From Acidobacteriota bacterium (lineage in GTDB: Bacteria > Acidobacteriota > Blastocatellia > Pyrinomonadales > Pyrinomonadaceae): a stretch of 5,493 bases of DNA. The position numbers and the translations under genes are program-made. This document shows, one piece after another, positions 5,087 through 5,493 of the stretch (position 1 is the first letter of the stretch; each line of letters opens with the position of its first letter). Below the pieces are notes generated by a model. That model was not told where the DNA came from. It was given only the letters and a program-made list of their open reading frames with translations, and made no database searches. Where the stretch lies: positions 1 to 5,493 of the forward strand of contig JAIVGV010000132.1 of the NCBI GenBank assembly GCA_020201365.1, given 5' to 3'.

Positions 5087-5493
5087 ATGCGAAAGCCTAA
5101 CAACGTCTCCCGCGCGCTGTCGTTCGTCTTGTCGGCGCTCTTTGCTCTTGTGCCCGCCAGCCCAACGCCTGCGCAGACGCCCGCGCAGACCTTGCCGAGC
5201 GAGACGCCCGCGAAGTTAGTGCCGACGAACGAGGGGTTCGATTACGAGCGGCGCGAGGTGATGATCCCGATGAGGGACGGCGTCCGGCTGCACACCGTCA
5301 TCCTCGTGCCGAAGGGCGCGCGGCGCGCGCCGATCCTTTTGACGCGCACGCCGTACAATGCCACCGCGCTGACGAGCCACGCGGCGAGCTCGCACTTGGG
5401 CTCCGCCCTCGAAGGCTACGACAACGCGACGGACGTGATCGTCGAGGGCGGCTACATCCGCGTCGTGCAGGACGTGCGCGGCAAGTACGGCTC
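5087..5493 (+). CDS. Secreted CocE/NonD family hydrolase (S15-like), 5' part
   Basis: The frame is open to the window edge; 135 codons plus two bases are visible. GAAGGA (5076-5081) lies five bases before the ATG at 5087; the in-frame ATG at 5081 overlaps that site and is rejected. The N-terminus (MRKPNNVSRALSFVLSALFA) is a signal peptide, with likely cleavage near the TPAQ around residue 30. A proline/threonine-rich linker with a repeated QTPAQT follows. Then comes the family opening: YERREVMIPMRDGVRL (about 54-69), the strand RAPILLTRTPYN, and GGYIRVVQDVRGKYGS at the edge. This matches the start of the X-Pro dipeptidyl-peptidase/alpha-amino-acid ester hydrolase/CocE fold. The catalytic serine, aspartate and histidine lie beyond the window, so activity cannot be checked. 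It follows the S9-type hydrolase by 43 bases and may share its transcript. Confidence 0.9.
   Translation, partial: MRKPNNVSRALSFVLSALFALVPASPTPAQTPAQTLPSETPAKLVPTNEGFDYERREVMIPMRDGVRLHTVILVPKGARRAPILLTRTPYNATALTSHAASSHLGSALEGYDNATDVIVEGGYIRVVQDVRGKYG

Overview
This is a GC-rich window (codons mostly ending in G or C) from a bacterial chromosome. The gene types and one dispersed-looking intergenic repeat suggest an Acidobacteriota-like soil bacterium, possibly class Blastocatellia. That placement is a guess from gene content and style, because the window holds no phylogenetic marker gene.

Layout. The left half (74-2686) carries three genes on the minus strand, read right to left: a cytosolic carboxylesterase-type alpha/beta hydrolase (2686-1982), a small DUF4440/NTF2-like lipoprotein (1887-1375) and imidazolonepropionase HutI (1354-74). 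HutI starts only 20 bp after the lipoprotein stop and lacks its own Shine-Dalgarno sequence, so those two are probably co-transcribed and translationally coupled. Left of hutI, bases 8-64 hold a strong sigma70-type promoter and a perfect extended Shine-Dalgarno, both on the minus strand, for a gene that begins just outside the window. Bases 2687-2865 are a divergent intergenic region. It contains a 66-base hairpin (two 25-base arms, 23 positions complementary) of the 'ACCACGGAG' type, plus candidate promoters facing both ways.

The right half (2866-5493) carries three genes on the plus strand. The first is a 340-residue protein with one N-terminal membrane segment; its domain is not assigned but shows hints of a divergent kinase-like fold. 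The second is a secreted prolyl-oligopeptidase/dienelactone-type alpha/beta hydrolase that I start at TTG 4012, because the ATG at 3937 sits inside a likely -10 box. The third is the 5' part of a secreted CocE/NonD (S15-like) hydrolase that runs off the right edge.

How the genes fit together. The two secreted hydrolases at the right end are adjacent, in the same direction, 43 bp apart, and plausibly form one unit acting on peptides or esters outside the cytoplasm. HutI belongs to histidine breakdown, but no other hut gene is visible here. I see no CRISPR array, transposase, tRNA or rRNA gene, and no phage or defence module. The least explained items are the kinase-like membrane protein, the hairpin repeat, and the strong promoter with perfect Shine-Dalgarno at the left edge.
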